A stretch of DNA of 64,000 nucleotides, from positions 1 through 64,000 of the forward strand of contig CAMCXL010000003.1 of NCBI GenBank assembly GCA_945883505.1. The letters run 5' to 3'. The stretch is from Rhodoluna limnophila (lineage in GTDB: Bacteria; Actinomycetota; Actinomycetes; Actinomycetales; Microbacteriaceae). Position 1 is the first letter of the stretch; each line of letters begins with the position of its first letter. Both the position numbers and the translations under genes were made by a program. Under the pieces are notes generated by a model. That model did not search any database. It saw only the letters and a list, made by a program, of their open reading frames with translations, and was not told the DNA's origin. Positions 9,125 through 20,557 of this stretch are shown here, piece by piece.

Positions 9125-10630
9125 ATGACAAGCCAAATCACAGCCCCTTTTTCAACCGCGACCGGAAAAGATGTTCGGGTGCGCTTTTGCCCGAGCCCAA
9201 CCGGAACCCCGCACGTTGGCTTGGTTCGCACAGCTCTTTTTAATTGGGCCTACGCCCGGCACACCGGCGGAACCTTTATCTTTCGCATTGAGGACACCGA
9301 CCAGGAAAGAGACTCTGAGGAAAGCTACGAGCAGATCATTGAGGCTTTGACTTGGCTTGGACTTGATTGGGACGAAGGCATCAACGTTGGCGGACCTAAC
9401 GAACCGTATCGCCAGTCTGAGCGAATGGATATCTATAAAGAAGTAGTTGAAAAGCTCAAGGCCGCGGGGCACCTATACGAGAGCTTCCTAACCGGAGAAG
9501 AAATCGATGCCAGGAACGAAGCTGCGGGTCGAGCCAAGCAGCTTGGCTACGATAACTCAGAGCGCGATTTAGACAGGTCTCAAAAAGATAAGTACCTGGC
9601 CGAAGGAAGAACTCCAGCCCTTAGACTTCGGGTGCCTGATTCGGAGATTAGCTTCACTGACCTAGTTCGCGGAGAAATCACTTTCCCGGTTGGATCATTT
9701 CCTGACTTTGTCGTGGTTCGCCCAAACGGCCAGCCGCTTTATACCCTTGTGAACCCTGTGGATGATGCCCTGATGGGTGTGACTCACGTGCTTCGAGGTG
9801 AAGACTTACTTTCTTCAACCCCTAGGCAGATAGCTCTTTACAACGCTATGGTTCAGGCCGGAATCACAACCTGTATCCCACAGTTTGGTCACCTGCCATA
9901 CGTGATGGGAGAAGGAAATAAAAAGCTTTCCAAGCGAGATCCTGAAAGCAACCTGTTCCACCACCGTGACCGTGGATTTATCCCAGAGGGTCTTTTGAAC
10001 TACCTGGCACTACTGGGCTGGGGTCTTAGCGCCGACCAGGACATTTTCTCCCTAGATGAGATGGCCAAGGCCTTTGACGTGAAGGATGTAAACCCAAACC
10101 CGGCGCGGTTTGACCTGAAAAAAGCCGACTCGATAAACGCCAGCCACCTCAGGGCGCTAGCTCTTGAGGATTTCACAAAGCGGCTAATTCCTTACCTGCA
10201 AAAAAATGCAGTTATATCCTCGCCAGCAACTTCAGGGGAGCTTGAGATTTTATCTAAGGCTGCACCTCTTATTCAGGAGCGCATCCAGGTGCTGAGTGAG
10301 TGCGTTGGAATGCTGAGCTTTTTGTTTGTTGACTCATCGAAGATTCAAATCGAAGAGGATGCCAAAAAGGGTCTTCCAGAAAACGCGAAGGCAATTACCG
10401 TTGCAGCAATCGAAGCAATCAAGTCGCTGGATGATTTCTCAACCGAGAAAATCCAAGCTCTGCTCAATGAGGTTTTGATTGAACAGCTTGGTGAAAAGCC
10501 CAAGAATGCTTTCGGACCGCTGCGCACAGCGATCTCAGGCCGTCGTGTTTCACCACCACTATTTGAGTCGATGGAAATTCTAGGTAAGGCCGAGACACTA
10601 GCTCGACTAGAGCTGTTTGCCCGTAGCTAG
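9125..10630 (+). CDS. gltX: Glutamyl-tRNA synthetase
   Basis: [33 protein letters not shown] (KMSKS-type). Confidence 0.97.
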   Translation: MTSQITAPFSTATGKDVRVRFCPSPTGTPHVGLVRTALFNWAYARHTGGTFIFRIEDTDQERDSEESYEQIIEALTWLGLDWDEGINVGGPNEPYRQSERMDIYKEVVEKLKAAGHLYESFLTGEEIDARNEAAGRAKQLGYDNSERDLDRSQKDKYLAEGRTPALRLRVPDSEISFTDLVRGEITFPVGSFPDFVVVRPNGQPLYTLVNPVDDALMGVTHVLRGEDLLSSTPRQIALYNAMVQAGITTCIPQFGHLPYVMGEGNKKLSKRDPESNLFHHRDRGFIPEGLLNYLALLGWGLSADQDIFSLDEMAKAFDVKDVNPNPARFDLKKADSINASHLRALALEDFTKRLIPYLQKNAVISSPATSGELEILSKAAPLIQERIQVLSECVGMLSFLFVDSSKIQIEEDAKKGLPENAKAITVAAIEAIKSLDDFSTEKIQALLNEVLIEQLGEKPKNAFGPLRTAISGRRVSPPLFESMEILGKAETLARLELFARS

Positions 10631-10680
10631 CTCGCAAGCTAGGATTGGAAGCTGGGCCAGGGCCCAAGAAAAAAATCCCT

Positions 10681-10752
10681 TGGGGTATGGTGTAATTGGC
10701 AACACGGATGATTCTGGTTCATTTGTTCTTGGTTCGAGTCCAGGTACCCCAG
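10681..10752 (+). tRNA. tRNA-Gln (anticodon CTG)
   Basis: TGGGGTA...TACCCCA acceptor; anticodon loop TTCTGGT; T arm CTTGGTTCGAGTCCAGG. Confidence 0.92.
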
Positions 10753-10756
10753 CAAG

Positions 10757-11392
10757 TTAGATTTCTAGGCTGTCGCCAACTTTTAGATAAGTAAAGCTCC
10801 CACCGTTTTCTTCTGTGACCTGCTTCACTCGGCTATTGTTTAGATCGTGGCCCAAATCACTAAGTAGGACATTGTGGGTTGCGAAGCTTTTTTCTGGTCT
10901 AACGGCTGAAATAAAATCCATAACATCGCCGATTTTTAGCCACGGGGCGCTGGTTGGGCAGGCTAAGAGTCTTACTTTCTTTTCCGGAGTGGTGTAGCTA
11001 TCTCCCGGATAGTAAAGAGCGTCGTTTACCATAACGCCGGTGTTTTGAATCAGCGGAATACTCTGGTGGATTATCTGGTGCATATCCCCAAAGAACTCAA
11101 AGCTAAATCCTTCGACCTGATAGAAATCACCGTGATACACAGTTGTCACTGGAAGTGAAGACAGCTTGGCAGCGACCTCGCTGGTTCCAAAAATCTTTAG
11201 CCCTGGGTTATTAGCCAGTAGACCAGCGGCTTGGGCTTCGAAGCAGTGATCGTCGTGTGAGTGAGTAATTACTAGGGCCACTACCTCCTTGGCACTTGAG
11301 ACATCCTCGGTATAAAAGCCAGGGTCAATAAAGGCTTTCTTGCCGTCATTTGCTAGCTCTAGGCAGGCGTGACCGCGCTTGGTTATCTTCAT
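10757..11392 (-). CDS. MBL-fold metal-dependent hydrolase
   Basis: MKITKRGHACLELANDGKKAFIDPGF...ITHSHDDHCFEAQ; start ATG 11392 preferred over the longer ORF. Confidence 0.87.
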   Translation of the reverse strand: MKITKRGHACLELANDGKKAFIDPGFYTEDVSSAKEVVALVITHSHDDHCFEAQAAGLLANNPGLKIFGTSEVAAKLSSLPVTTVYHGDFYQVEGFSFEFFGDMHQIIHQSIPLIQNTGVMVNDALYYPGDSYTTPEKKVRLLACPTSAPWLKIGDVMDFISAVRPEKSFATHNVLLSDLGHDLNNSRVKQVTEENGGSFTYLKVGDSLEI

Positions 11393-11445
11393 ATTCCGTA
11401 GTCTAGCTTTTAGCCAAAGCGTGCCTACGGTGCTATTGTCTGACA

Positions 11446-12351
11446 ATGCGCATAGGCCTAGTTGTGAACCCGGTTGCCGGAGGCAACCGTGGAGCCTCGA
11501 TCGGGGCTGAGGTTCTTGCCTTGCTTTCGGCAAGCGAACATTTAGTCACCAACCTCAGCGGAGCAAATCTTCTAGAAGCTAAAGAGCGCATTCAAGTTGC
11601 AATTGATTCCAAATCAGTTGACGCCTTGGTGTTTGTTGGCGGGGACGGAATGGTGCATCTTGGGACAAACCTTTGTGCCAATAAAGATTTACCAATGGCG
11701 ATAGTGCCGGCCGGCACCGGAAACGATGCGGCACTGGTTTTAGGCATGCCACTAGCCAATACCGCTGAGTCAGTTCGTTTAGTTCTTGAAGGCCTTGGGT
11801 CACCCAAGAATATTGATGCCATAAAGATCTCTCACGGAACTACTCAAACCTGGGCACTGGGTTCAGCATCTGCTGGCTTTGATGCCCTGGCTGCCGCCAG
11901 GGCCAATGCCATCAGTTGGCCGAAGGGCCCGATGCGTTACTACGTGGCGATGTTGCTTGAACTTGCCAAGTTCAAGCCGATTAAGTACCAGAGTGTGATT
12001 GATGGCAACCCACGTGATTTTGAAGCAATGCTGTGTGTGGTCAGTAACACCGGTGTCTATGGTGGGGGCATGCTGGTAGTTCCCGATGCAGCCGTGACCG
12101 ATGGAGTCTTGGATGTTTTGCTTGTGAAAAAGATGAGCCGGATCAAGTTTGTGACCATATTTCCAAAGGTTTATAAGGGAACCCACGTAACCGATAAGGA
12201 CGTTGAGATTCTAAGAGCGAAAAATATTTCAATTACCGCAAGCGGTATGCCAATTTACTCAGACGGTGAATACGTTGGTCAAGCGCCGTTTCAAGCAGAG
12301 GTTGTGCCCGGAGCGTTGAAGGTGATTGCCCCCGCGATCAAAGGGGTCTAG
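11446..12351 (+). CDS. Diacylglycerol kinase family lipid kinase
   Basis: VNPVAGGNRG, VFVGGDGMVHLGTN, IVPAGTGNDAA. Confidence 0.9.
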   Translation: MRIGLVVNPVAGGNRGASIGAEVLALLSASEHLVTNLSGANLLEAKERIQVAIDSKSVDALVFVGGDGMVHLGTNLCANKDLPMAIVPAGTGNDAALVLGMPLANTAESVRLVLEGLGSPKNIDAIKISHGTTQTWALGSASAGFDALAAARANAISWPKGPMRYYVAMLLELAKFKPIKYQSVIDGNPRDFEAMLCVVSNTGVYGGGMLVVPDAAVTDGVLDVLLVKKMSRIKFVTIFPKVYKGTHVTDKDVEILRAKNISITASGMPIYSDGEYVGQAPFQAEVVPGALKVIAPAIKGV

Positions 12352-12393
12352 TTAGTCAATGGCTGGTGTGGCATAATGGCAAGGTTGCTATAC

Positions 12394-12467
12394 GGCCCCA
12401 TCGTTTAGCGGCCTAGGACACTGCCCTCTCACGGCAGCGGCGCGGGTTCGAATCCCGCTGGGGTCAC
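12394..12467 (+). tRNA. tRNA-Glu (anticodon CTC)
   Basis: GGCCCCA...TGGGGTC acceptor; CTGCC-CTCTCAC-GGCAG anticodon arm; GCGGGTTCGAATCCCGC T arm. Confidence 0.95.
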
Positions 12468-12468
12468 A

Positions 12469-12506
12469 AAATTCGCTCCTGATGAGAAGATCTCGGGAGC
12501 GAATTT
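12469..12506. terminator. Hairpin between tRNA-Glu and the convergent MFS gene
   Basis: AAATTCGCTCC...GGAGCGAATTT 11-bp stem, A/T-flanked on both strands. Confidence 0.75.
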
Positions 12507-12517
12507 CCCTTTAAGGT

Positions 12518-13795
12518 TTACTCGTGAACTGGCAGGTCTTCAATGTTGGCTGTTTTTGCAAGTTTTGCTCGGTAGTTACCAACAATCACCGAGGAAACCA
12601 CAATCACGCTTACCGGAACAAGGGCAATTAGGTTTAACCCAGTAAATAGGTATAGCGCAACGAAAGTACCGGCAATTGCGCCACCGAATGCTCCAGATAG
12701 GTTCATGAGTGAATCGCTGAGGCCTTGCACGTTAGTTTTTTGATCAACCGGCACGCTAACTGCCAAAAGCGCTGATCCAGATACCGTTGCGGCTGACCAG
12801 CCAAGACCTAAAAGAAACAGTCCGATGGTCACCAGGTGCTGCTGCTCGGATCCCAGGCCTGCTAATAGCAGTGCTGCCACAAATATAAGCTGGCCAGTCA
12901 AGACGGTCTTGACTGGACCGATCTTGTCGCTCAGGATTCCAAACAGCGGGGCGAAGGCATACATCCCCAAAATATGGAGCGAGATAACAAAGCCAACAAC
13001 CGTAAGAGACCCGCCGTGACTTGTCACGTGAACTGGAGTCATGCTCATGACCGAGACCATAACCATGTGAGATAGCGCGATACTGATCATCGCGTAGGCG
13101 GCAACCGGATGCTTTTTGAGGGTCGAAAACGCACTTGCCAATGAGACCTTAGGTTTGGTCTTTAGGCTTTCGGCCGCAATTTGTTTGGCAACCAATAGCG
13201 GGTCAGGCCTAAGGCCAAACCAGAACACTGTGGTGGCAAGCACCTGGGCTGCGATTGTGAAAACGAAGGGACCGGTTAGTTCCGGAAGACCTAGGAATTG
13301 CCCAACAACTTCACCCGGTCCAAAAAGATTTGGTCCGGTCACCGCGCCGATGGTGGTTGCCCAAACCACCAAGGAAAGATCTTTTCCAACATTTTTACCG
13401 GTTGGAATATCGGTTGCTGCGAAGCGAGCTTGGAGTCCAGCTGCCGAACCTGAGCCGAGTAAGAAAAGCGCAATAAGAAGTAATGGGAAGAACCTAACCT
13501 CGGCGGCAACAATCACTAGAGCCGCACCAGAAATTGCAAGTGCTGCTCCTAGCGCAAGTGCAATTCTTCTTCCTCTTGCAAAAGCAAGTCTTGCTAGAGG
13601 AATAGCCCAGATAGCTGCACCCAGGGTTGAAAATGTTGCGGCAGCACCGGACCAAGCAACGGTTCCAGAAAGATCAGCGGCTAGCAGTGCTCCGATAGAA
13701 AGTGTTGATCCGAGGCCGAAGCCTCCGAGGATTTGGCCTAGGGCTAGGGTTCTTACCGTTCTTTTCTGCAGGAATTCAAGGCCTAAATCATTCAC
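12518..13795 (-). CDS. MFS transporter
   Basis: 425 aa, about 12 hydrophobic segments; [11 protein letters not shown] loop motif. Confidence 0.85.
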   Translation of the reverse strand: MNDLGLEFLQKRTVRTLALGQILGGFGLGSTLSIGALLAADLSGTVAWSGAAATFSTLGAAIWAIPLARLAFARGRRIALALGAALAISGAALVIVAAEVRFFPLLLIALFLLGSGSAAGLQARFAATDIPTGKNVGKDLSLVVWATTIGAVTGPNLFGPGEVVGQFLGLPELTGPFVFTIAAQVLATTVFWFGLRPDPLLVAKQIAAESLKTKPKVSLASAFSTLKKHPVAAYAMISIALSHMVMVSVMSMTPVHVTSHGGSLTVVGFVISLHILGMYAFAPLFGILSDKIGPVKTVLTGQLIFVAALLLAGLGSEQQHLVTIGLFLLGLGWSAATVSGSALLAVSVPVDQKTNVQGLSDSLMNLSGAFGGAIAGTFVALYLFTGLNLIALVPVSVIVVSSVIVGNYRAKLAKTANIEDLPVHE

Positions 13796-13860
13796 CTGCC
13801 CAATCTACTCCTCGATTGGTAAACTATAGATTCAGCAAATTTGAGGTGTCAAAAAAGCTA

Positions 13861-15288
13861 ATGTCGACAAAATCCAAGCCACTAACACTGGCGGAAAAGC
13901 TCTGGGCCAGCCATTTGGTGGCCCAGGGTAAAGATGGCGCACCCGACCTTTTGTATATCGACCTCCACCTAGTTCATGAGGTCACTAGCCCCCAGGCCTT
14001 CGATGGTCTTCGCCTGGCTGGACGCAAGGTTCGTCGGCCCGACCTAACTATCGCAACCGAGGATCACAACACCCCAACCATTGACATCGATAAGCCAATT
14101 GCTGACCTGACTTCAAGAACCCAGATCGAGGCTCTTCGCAAAAACGCTGCCGAGTTTGGTATTCGACTTCACTCGCTGGGAGATAAGAACCAGGGCATCG
14201 TTCACGTGGTTGGTCCGCAGCTTGGTCTTACCATGCCGGGCATAACTGTGGTGTGTGGCGATTCACATACCTCGACCCACGGAGCCTTTGGAGCCTTGGC
14301 TATGGGAATTGGAACCAGCGAGGTTGAGCACGTGCTTGCAACCCAGACTCTGCCGCTTAAGTCTTTCAAGACCATGGCCATCAACGTCGAGGGAACGCTG
14401 CGCCCAGGGGTCACCGCAAAGGACATCATCCTGGCCGTTATCGCCAAGATCTCAACCGGTGGTGGCCAGGGCTATGTCCTCGAGTATCGCGGCAGTGCTA
14501 TTCGCGCTCTTTCCATGGAAGGCCGAATGACAATTTGCAATATGTCGATTGAGGCTGGAGCTCGTGCCGGAATGGTGGCACCGGATGAGACCACCTTCGC
14601 GTACCTAAAGGATCGCCCACACGCACCCCAGGGTGCCGATTGGGACAAGGCCCTTGAGTACTGGAAGTCTTTGCCAACCGACGAAGGCGCCGTTTTTGAC
14701 GCCGAGGTATTTCTAGACGCTGACAAACTCGATCCATTTGTTACCTGGGGCACAAACCCAGGTCAAGGTGTTTCGCTTTTAGATTCGGTTCCAGACCCCG
14801 CCGACATAAAAGACCCGAACGAGCGAGCTGCCGCCGAAAGAGCTCTGGAATATATGGATCTGAAAGCTGGAACTCCGATGAAGGAGATTGCGGTTCAAAC
14901 TGTCTTTCTTGGTTCTTGCACCAACTCTCGCATCGAAGATCTTCGTGCGGCGGCAGCGATTGTTAAGGGCCAGAAAAAAGCCGAGGGTGTTCGCATGATG
15001 GTGGTTCCAGGTTCTCAGAAGGTTCGACTCCAAGCCGAAGAAGAGGGTATCGACAAGATTTTCAAAGAGTTCGGTGCTGAGTGGCGCTTTGCCGGATGCT
15101 CGATGTGCTTGGGTATGAATCCAGACCAGTTAGCTGTTGGCGAGCGAGCCGCATCAACCTCAAACCGAAACTTCGAAGGACGACAGGGTAAGGGAGCAAG
15201 AACTCACTTGGTTTCACCGCTGGTTGCAGCCGCTACCGCAATTCGTGGAACGCTGTCTTCTCCAGCTGATCTTGAGGTACTGGTCTAG
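13861..15288 (+). CDS. leuC: 3-isopropylmalate dehydratase large subunit
   Basis: [54 protein letters not shown]; start ATG 13861. Confidence 0.96.
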   Translation: MSTKSKPLTLAEKLWASHLVAQGKDGAPDLLYIDLHLVHEVTSPQAFDGLRLAGRKVRRPDLTIATEDHNTPTIDIDKPIADLTSRTQIEALRKNAAEFGIRLHSLGDKNQGIVHVVGPQLGLTMPGITVVCGDSHTSTHGAFGALAMGIGTSEVEHVLATQTLPLKSFKTMAINVEGTLRPGVTAKDIILAVIAKISTGGGQGYVLEYRGSAIRALSMEGRMTICNMSIEAGARAGMVAPDETTFAYLKDRPHAPQGADWDKALEYWKSLPTDEGAVFDAEVFLDADKLDPFVTWGTNPGQGVSLLDSVPDPADIKDPNERAAAERALEYMDLKAGTPMKEIAVQTVFLGSCTNSRIEDLRAAAAIVKGQKKAEGVRMMVVPGSQKVRLQAEEEGIDKIFKEFGAEWRFAGCSMCLGMNPDQLAVGERAASTSNRNFEGRQGKGARTHLVSPLVAAATAIRGTLSSPADLEVLV

Positions 15289-15891
15289 ATGGAAAAAGTA
15301 GAGAAGTTTTCTGGAGTTGCCGTTCCACTAAAGCGCTCCAACGTTGACACCGATCAGATCATTCCGGCGGTTTACCTAAAGAGGATTACCAAGACCGGTT
15401 TCGAAGATGCGCTGTTTGCATCTTGGAAACAAGATCCAGAATTTGTTTTGAACCAGCCGATATTTGCAAACGGCGAGGTGCTAATCGCGGGTCCTGATTT
15501 TGGCACCGGATCCTCAAGGGAGCACGCCGTTTGGGCACTAAAGGACTGGGGCTTTAAGGCTGTGTTCTCGGCTAAGTTTGCCGACATCTTTCGCGGCAAC
15601 TCCGGCAAGCAAGGCTTTATCACCGGTGTCATCACAGAAGATGAAACCAAAGCCTTCTGGGACTTAATTGATGCAAACCCAGGCGTAGCAGCAACCGTTG
15701 ATCTGCCAAACCAGACAGTATCTATTGGAGAGCTAACGGCGAGTTTCGAAATTGATCCTTATACCAAGTGGCGATTGATGGAAGGGTTAGACGATATCGG
15801 ACTCACCCTTCGGGACGAGCCGGCAATTACATCTTTTGAAGCAAACCGCGAGTCCTGGCGACCCAAGACCCTTCCAGCCAAGGGGGTCTAG
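15289..15891 (+). CDS. leuD: 3-isopropylmalate dehydratase small subunit
   Basis: [31 protein letters not shown]. Confidence 0.96.
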   Translation: MEKVEKFSGVAVPLKRSNVDTDQIIPAVYLKRITKTGFEDALFASWKQDPEFVLNQPIFANGEVLIAGPDFGTGSSREHAVWALKDWGFKAVFSAKFADIFRGNSGKQGFITGVITEDETKAFWDLIDANPGVAATVDLPNQTVSIGELTASFEIDPYTKWRLMEGLDDIGLTLRDEPAITSFEANRESWRPKTLPAKGV

Positions 15892-17204
15892 TGAGCACGA
15901 TTGTCGTAAACGGCGGAAAGCCGCTAGTTGGTCGCGTTGACCTAAAGGGAGCAAAGAACTTAGTTACCAAGGCGATGGTTGCGGCTCTTCTGGCCGATAG
16001 CCCATCCGTTCTAAAAGATGTTCCAAAAATCAGCGACGTGGAAGTTGTTTCAAGACTTCTCGAGCTACACGGCGTAACGATTGATTTCGATGACGCTGGG
16101 ATCATGAAGCTAGATCCAAGAGGGGTCAAGCAAGCTCGAATGGTGGACATCGACGCTCACGCCGGATCTTCCCGAATTCCAATCTTGTTTTGTGGACCTC
16201 TACTGCACCAGCTTGGCGAAGCTTTCATCCCGGACCTAGGTGGCTGTCACATCGGCGACCGTCCGGTTGATTTCCACCTCGATGTGCTCAGGCACTTCGG
16301 GGCAATCATTGAAAAAAGCCCTAACGGCACCAGGCTTAGCGCCCCGAACGGTCTACACGGAGCCAAGGTCACTCTTCCTTACCCGAGCGTTGGTGCTACC
16401 GAGCAGGTGCTACTTACCTCGGTTAGAGCTAAGGGCATCACCGAGTTATCGGGTGCGGCGATTGAGCCAGAGATTATGGACCTCATTGCCATCTTGCAAA
16501 AAATGGGCGCCATCATCTCGGTTGACACCGATCGAGTAATTCGCATTGAGGGAGTCGAATCCCTTATTGGTTACACTCACCGAGCTTTGTTTGACCGCAA
16601 CGAGGCAGCCTCTTGGGCAGCAGCAGCTCTTACCACTCAAGGAAATATCTTTGTTGGCGGAGCCAAGCAACTTGAAATGACAACTTTTCTAAACGTCTTT
16701 AGAAAAGTTGGCGGTGCCTTTGACATCGACGATGACGGAATTCGCTTCTACCAAAAAGGTGAAGATCTGCACCCGGTGGTAATCGAAACCGATGTTCACC
16801 CCGGTTTCATGACCGACTGGCAGCAGCCGTTGGTTGTTGCCCTTACCCAGGCCAAGGGTCTATCGATTGTTCACGAGACTGTTTATGAGAACCGTTTTGG
16901 ATTCACTGATGCGCTTGTGAAGATGGGTGCTCAGATTCAGATTTATCGAGAGTGCCTGGGTGGAAACCCTTGTCGCTTCGGACAAAGAAACTTCTATCAC
17001 TCGGCCGTTATTTCTGGAGCAACACCTTTGATCGGTGCCGACATCGAGGTTCCGGATTTGCGCGGCGGCTTTAGCCACATGGTGGCAGCTCTTGCAGCTA
17101 AGGGTGTGTCAAACGTGGGCAATGTCCAGTTGATTTCGAGGGGATACGAGCACTTCCTCGACAAGCTAGGTAATCTCGGGGCCGACTTTAGCTATTCTGA
17201 GTAG
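15891..17204 (+). CDS. murA: UDP-N-acetylglucosamine 1-carboxyvinyltransferase
   Basis: GGCHIGDRPVDFHLDVL catalytic Cys loop; LKGAKNLVTKAMVAALLADS. Confidence 0.9.
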   Translation: MSTIVVNGGKPLVGRVDLKGAKNLVTKAMVAALLADSPSVLKDVPKISDVEVVSRLLELHGVTIDFDDAGIMKLDPRGVKQARMVDIDAHAGSSRIPILFCGPLLHQLGEAFIPDLGGCHIGDRPVDFHLDVLRHFGAIIEKSPNGTRLSAPNGLHGAKVTLPYPSVGATEQVLLTSVRAKGITELSGAAIEPEIMDLIAILQKMGAIISVDTDRVIRIEGVESLIGYTHRALFDRNEAASWAAAALTTQGNIFVGGAKQLEMTTFLNVFRKVGGAFDIDDDGIRFYQKGEDLHPVVIETDVHPGFMTDWQQPLVVALTQAKGLSIVHETVYENRFGFTDALVKMGAQIQIYRECLGGNPCRFGQRNFYHSAVISGATPLIGADIEVPDLRGGFSHMVAALAAKGVSNVGNVQLISRGYEHFLDKLGNLGADFSYSE

Positions 17205-17206
17205 TC

Positions 17207-18007
17207 ATGGCTAGACAACCAAGAGTAATTCCGATGCCAAACATCACCTCAAATGAGATGACCCTGGCGGTTCGAATAGTTGCCGGAATTCTTGCTCCAA
17301 TTGTCAGGCTGATGTTCAAAGTTGAAGTCGAAGGAATGGAGAAACTTCCCAAATCCGGGGCTTACATTTTGGCCCCAAATCACGCCACCAACGTCGATGC
17401 TCTAGCAGTTGCTTACTTCATTTACATAAAGACCAAGCGAGCACCGCATTTTTTGACCAAGGAGAAATTGTTTCGGATTCCCTTGGTTGGATCAATACTC
17501 TTAGCAGCTGGCCAAATACCGGTATTTAGAACCGGTGGGCAGCGAAACGATGACTCGCTGCGGGTGGCTCATGCCTATCTTCAAGCCGGTCACTCGGTTT
17601 GTGTTTTCCCGGAAGGCACCCTCACCCGGGACCCGGACTTCTGGCCGATGCGGGGAAAGACCGGAGCGGTGAGGCTTGCTCTTGACTCCGGTGTTCCTGT
17701 TTATCCGGTTGGACAATGGGGTAGCGAAAAAGTCATGGCGCGCTACTCCAGCAAGTTTCGTCCTGGATTCTGGAAGAAAGTTTCTTTTCTGGTCGGCGAT
17801 GAGATTGACCTTCAGCGGTTTCGTAAACCAAACCCCGCCCCTGCAGAAGTTTTGGAAGCAACCGAGGTTGTCATGAGCGCAATCACAAAATTGGTTGAGC
17901 AGCTTCGAGGCGAGAAGGCCCCCGATCGTCGCTGGGATCCGATAGCGGCAGGTCAGGCAACGACTGGAAACTTCATTAAAAAAGCCAAAAAGGGTGAAAT
18001 CAGTTGA
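17207..18007 (+). CDS. 1-acyl-sn-glycerol-3-phosphate acyltransferase (PlsC-like)
   Basis: APNHATNVDA (NHxxxxD), FPEGTLTRD. Confidence 0.92.
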   Translation: MARQPRVIPMPNITSNEMTLAVRIVAGILAPIVRLMFKVEVEGMEKLPKSGAYILAPNHATNVDALAVAYFIYIKTKRAPHFLTKEKLFRIPLVGSILLAAGQIPVFRTGGQRNDDSLRVAHAYLQAGHSVCVFPEGTLTRDPDFWPMRGKTGAVRLALDSGVPVYPVGQWGSEKVMARYSSKFRPGFWKKVSFLVGDEIDLQRFRKPNPAPAEVLEATEVVMSAITKLVEQLRGEKAPDRRWDPIAAGQATTGNFIKKAKKGEIS

Positions 18008-19002
18008 CCAAGGTTGCGGTAATCGGAGCCGGTAGCTGGGGAACCACCTTTGCTAAAGTCTTGGCCGACGGTGGCTCTGAAGTTGCGCTCTGGTCAAGAA
18101 GATCTGAGCTTGCCGAAGAGATAAATACTTTTCACCGAAACGGAGACTATCTGCCGGGGGTGAACTTGCCAAAAACAATGTCAGCCTCGGATGACATCTC
18201 TAAAGTTCTTGCTTCGGCTGCCCAGGTCTATTTGTCGGTTCCATCTCAGTCGCTTCGCGAGAACCTTGCCGAATGGGGTCACCTGATTCCAAAAGACGCG
18301 TTGGTTGTGTCCCTAATGAAGGGCGTCGAGAAAGACTCCGGGCTTCGAATGAGCCAGGTCATTGCTGAATCAGGGATTGACTCCTCAAGAATCGTTGTGG
18401 TGTCGGGGCCTAACTTGGCACTTGAAATTGCCGATGAGCAACCGGCGGCATCGGTTGCAGCCTCTAGTTCACTTGATTCTGCGAAACTTGTAGCGGCGGC
18501 TGCAACCAACTCTTACTTCACAACCTTCACCAACACAGACGTTATTGGAACCGAGTTCGGGGGAATCTTGAAAAACTTGATTGCCGTTGCAATAGGTATC
18601 GTCAATGGGGTTGGCTACGGCCAAAACACCAAGGCGTCAATCATGACTCGTGGAGTATCTGAGATCTCAAGATTTGCCGTGGCATTTGGGGCAAAGCCTA
18701 CGACCATGGTCGGGCTCGCAGGTCTTGGCGACCTGATTGCCTCGAGTGAGTCACCGCTATCGAGAAACCACAAGGCCGGAGAGATGCTTGGTAAGGGATA
18801 CTCCAAGAAGGAAGTTCTGGCAAGACTTTCCCAGACCGCCGAGGGTCTAGCCTCGGTATCCACCATCTTGGAACTGGCTCGGGCCAAGGGAATTAGCATG
18901 CCAATTGTTGAGCAAGTGGAGCTTGTAATTGAAGGCAAGATGAGTCCGAAGGACATAGCTCCGCATTTGACCCACGAAACCGAAGAACCGCAGGGCGAGT
19001 GA
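18004..19002 (+). CDS. gpsA: Glycerol-3-phosphate dehydrogenase [NAD(P)+]
   Basis: VIGAGSWGTTFAKVLADGG, VVVSGPNLALEIA, GLAGLGDLIAS; TTG start. Confidence 0.96.
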   Translation: MTKVAVIGAGSWGTTFAKVLADGGSEVALWSRRSELAEEINTFHRNGDYLPGVNLPKTMSASDDISKVLASAAQVYLSVPSQSLRENLAEWGHLIPKDALVVSLMKGVEKDSGLRMSQVIAESGIDSSRIVVVSGPNLALEIADEQPAASVAASSSLDSAKLVAAAATNSYFTTFTNTDVIGTEFGGILKNLIAVAIGIVNGVGYGQNTKASIMTRGVSEISRFAVAFGAKPTTMVGLAGLGDLIASSESPLSRNHKAGEMLGKGYSKKEVLARLSQTAEGLASVSTILELARAKGISMPIVEQVELVIEGKMSPKDIAPHLTHETEEPQGE

Positions 19003-20084
19003 TGAGTAAAAAAATGCGCGTGGCAGTTTTGTTGGGTGGCAAATCCAACGAACACTCAATCTCGGTGGCTTCCGCCGGGGGAGTAATGGGATCTCTTGAT
19101 ACCTCAAAGTTTGAACTGATTCCAATTGGAATCACCAAAAAAGGCGAGTTTGTTCCCTTCGATGTTGACCCAAAAAAGCTGGCATTATCCGAAGGTCTTC
19201 AACAGGTCAAATTCAGCGGCGAAACAATCAGCTTTAGCCTGGATGGCTCGAAAGAGATTTTCCTAACTGACAGCAAGGAAAAGCGCTCAAGCCTTGGAGT
19301 GATTGACGTTGTGTTCCCGGTGCTACACGGTCCATTTGGCGAAGACGGAACCATTCAGGGATTTTTGGAGCTAGCCGGAATTCCATACGTTGGCAACGGG
19401 GTTTTAGCTTCTGCGGTAGCGATGGATAAGCAGTTTAGCAAGACACTGTTTAAGGCGGCTGGGATTCCAACCCCGGACTTTATGGTTGTGACAGCCAAAC
19501 AAATGGTGAATGATCCAGAGTCTGCCATTGAAGGATTAAAAAAGCTAAAGCTTCCGGTTTTTGTCAAACCCGCACGAGCTGGTTCTTCGGTTGGAATATC
19601 CAAGGTCAAAAACTTCGATGATCTTGCAACGGCGGTTGCCGATGCCCTCGAGCACGATGACAAGGTGATTATTGAAGTTGGAGTATCGGGTCGAGAGATT
19701 GAGTGTGCGGTGCTGCAGGGCAGATCGGATGAGCCTGAGCGGGTGTCGGTGGCCGGAGAAATTGTTGTCACGGGACGAGAGTTTTATGACTTTGAGGCCA
19801 AGTACGTTGACTCAGACGCTGCCACACTCACCTGCCCGGCGAAACTATCTGACCAAGAGCTTCAACAGATGCAGAGCTTGGCAAGGAAAGCCTTTAGGGC
19901 TTTGGGTTGTACCGGACTTGCCAGAGTTGACTTTTTCTTGACCCAGGATGGCTTTTTGCTCAATGAGATCAACACCATGCCTGGGTTTACTTCTATCTCG
20001 ATGTTCCCGCGCTGTTTCGCAGAATCCGGAATGAACTTTACCGAGCTGGTAACAGAACTTATTGAGCTGGCGCTAGAAAACTAG
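18999..20084 (+). CDS. ddl: D-alanine--D-alanine ligase
   Basis: VAVLLGGKSNEHSISVASA, HGPFGEDGTIQGFLEL, KPARAGSSVGISKV, NEINTMPGFT. Confidence 0.97.
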   Translation: MMSKKMRVAVLLGGKSNEHSISVASAGGVMGSLDTSKFELIPIGITKKGEFVPFDVDPKKLALSEGLQQVKFSGETISFSLDGSKEIFLTDSKEKRSSLGVIDVVFPVLHGPFGEDGTIQGFLELAGIPYVGNGVLASAVAMDKQFSKTLFKAAGIPTPDFMVVTAKQMVNDPESAIEGLKKLKLPVFVKPARAGSSVGISKVKNFDDLATAVADALEHDDKVIIEVGVSGREIECAVLQGRSDEPERVSVAGEIVVTGREFYDFEAKYVDSDAATLTCPAKLSDQELQQMQSLARKAFRALGCTGLARVDFFLTQDGFLLNEINTMPGFTSISMFPRCFAESGMNFTELVTELIELALEN

Positions 20085-20539
20085 TTCGTAATCTCGGTGC
20101 AGCGCTTGGTGGCTTTCAGCACACCAACCGAAGCTGCCAGCTGCTCCAAAACAGTCACTCCCGCAACCACGGTCGAGTCAATGATGACCTCGGTGGCTGG
20201 GAAGCGGGCATAGCTTATAAACCTAAAGCTCGGGGCATTGGAATCATCAATCAACCAGTCAACCTCTGAAGCAGTGACGCAAGCAAGCGCGGAGGTTTCA
20301 ACCGGGTCTAATCCGCACCTCAGTATCACCGCAACCGGTTCACCCCAGGCGGCGGTGGACTGAGCGTTCACGCTTCGCTTTGGCTGCTCGGCAACCGTAT
20401 CGGGCAGCCGAACAATGATCTCGGCGCACTCCGGGTTATTGGCATCGGCGGCAGGATCTAGGACCACCATTGGTGCACAACCCGCGAGCAAGGCGCTGCC
20501 AATAACTAATACTCCAAGCCAGAGCTGTGTTTTTCTCAT
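20081..20539 (-). CDS. DUF3515-type lipoprotein
   Basis: Signal peptide/lipobox SALLAGC; syntenic between ddl and thiL; start ATG 20539. Confidence 0.75.
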   Translation of the reverse strand: MRKTQLWLGVLVIGSALLAGCAPMVVLDPAADANNPECAEIIVRLPDTVAEQPKRSVNAQSTAAWGEPVAVILRCGLDPVETSALACVTASEVDWLIDDSNAPSFRFISYARFPATEVIIDSTVVAGVTVLEQLAASVGVLKATKRCTEITN

Positions 20540-20547
20540 CGAAAATA

Positions 20548-20557
20548 AGGCTACCTT
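20548..20557. promoter_or_regulatory. Overlapping divergent -10 elements (minus TAGCCT 20548-20553; plus TACCTT 20552-20557)
   Basis: AGGCTACCTT within the 24-nt DUF3515/thiL divergent gap. Confidence 0.5.

Noticed and set aside
13116-13829. 237-aa plus-strand ORF
   Set aside because: Fully antisense to the MFS transporter; low-complexity Ser/Ala/Pro composition typical of complementary-frame reading
15891-17204. MurA variant with KNLVTKAM rather than KNAALPI near the N terminus
   Set aside because: Catalytic GGCxIGxRPVDxH is intact; appears to be an ordinary actinobacterial MurA variant
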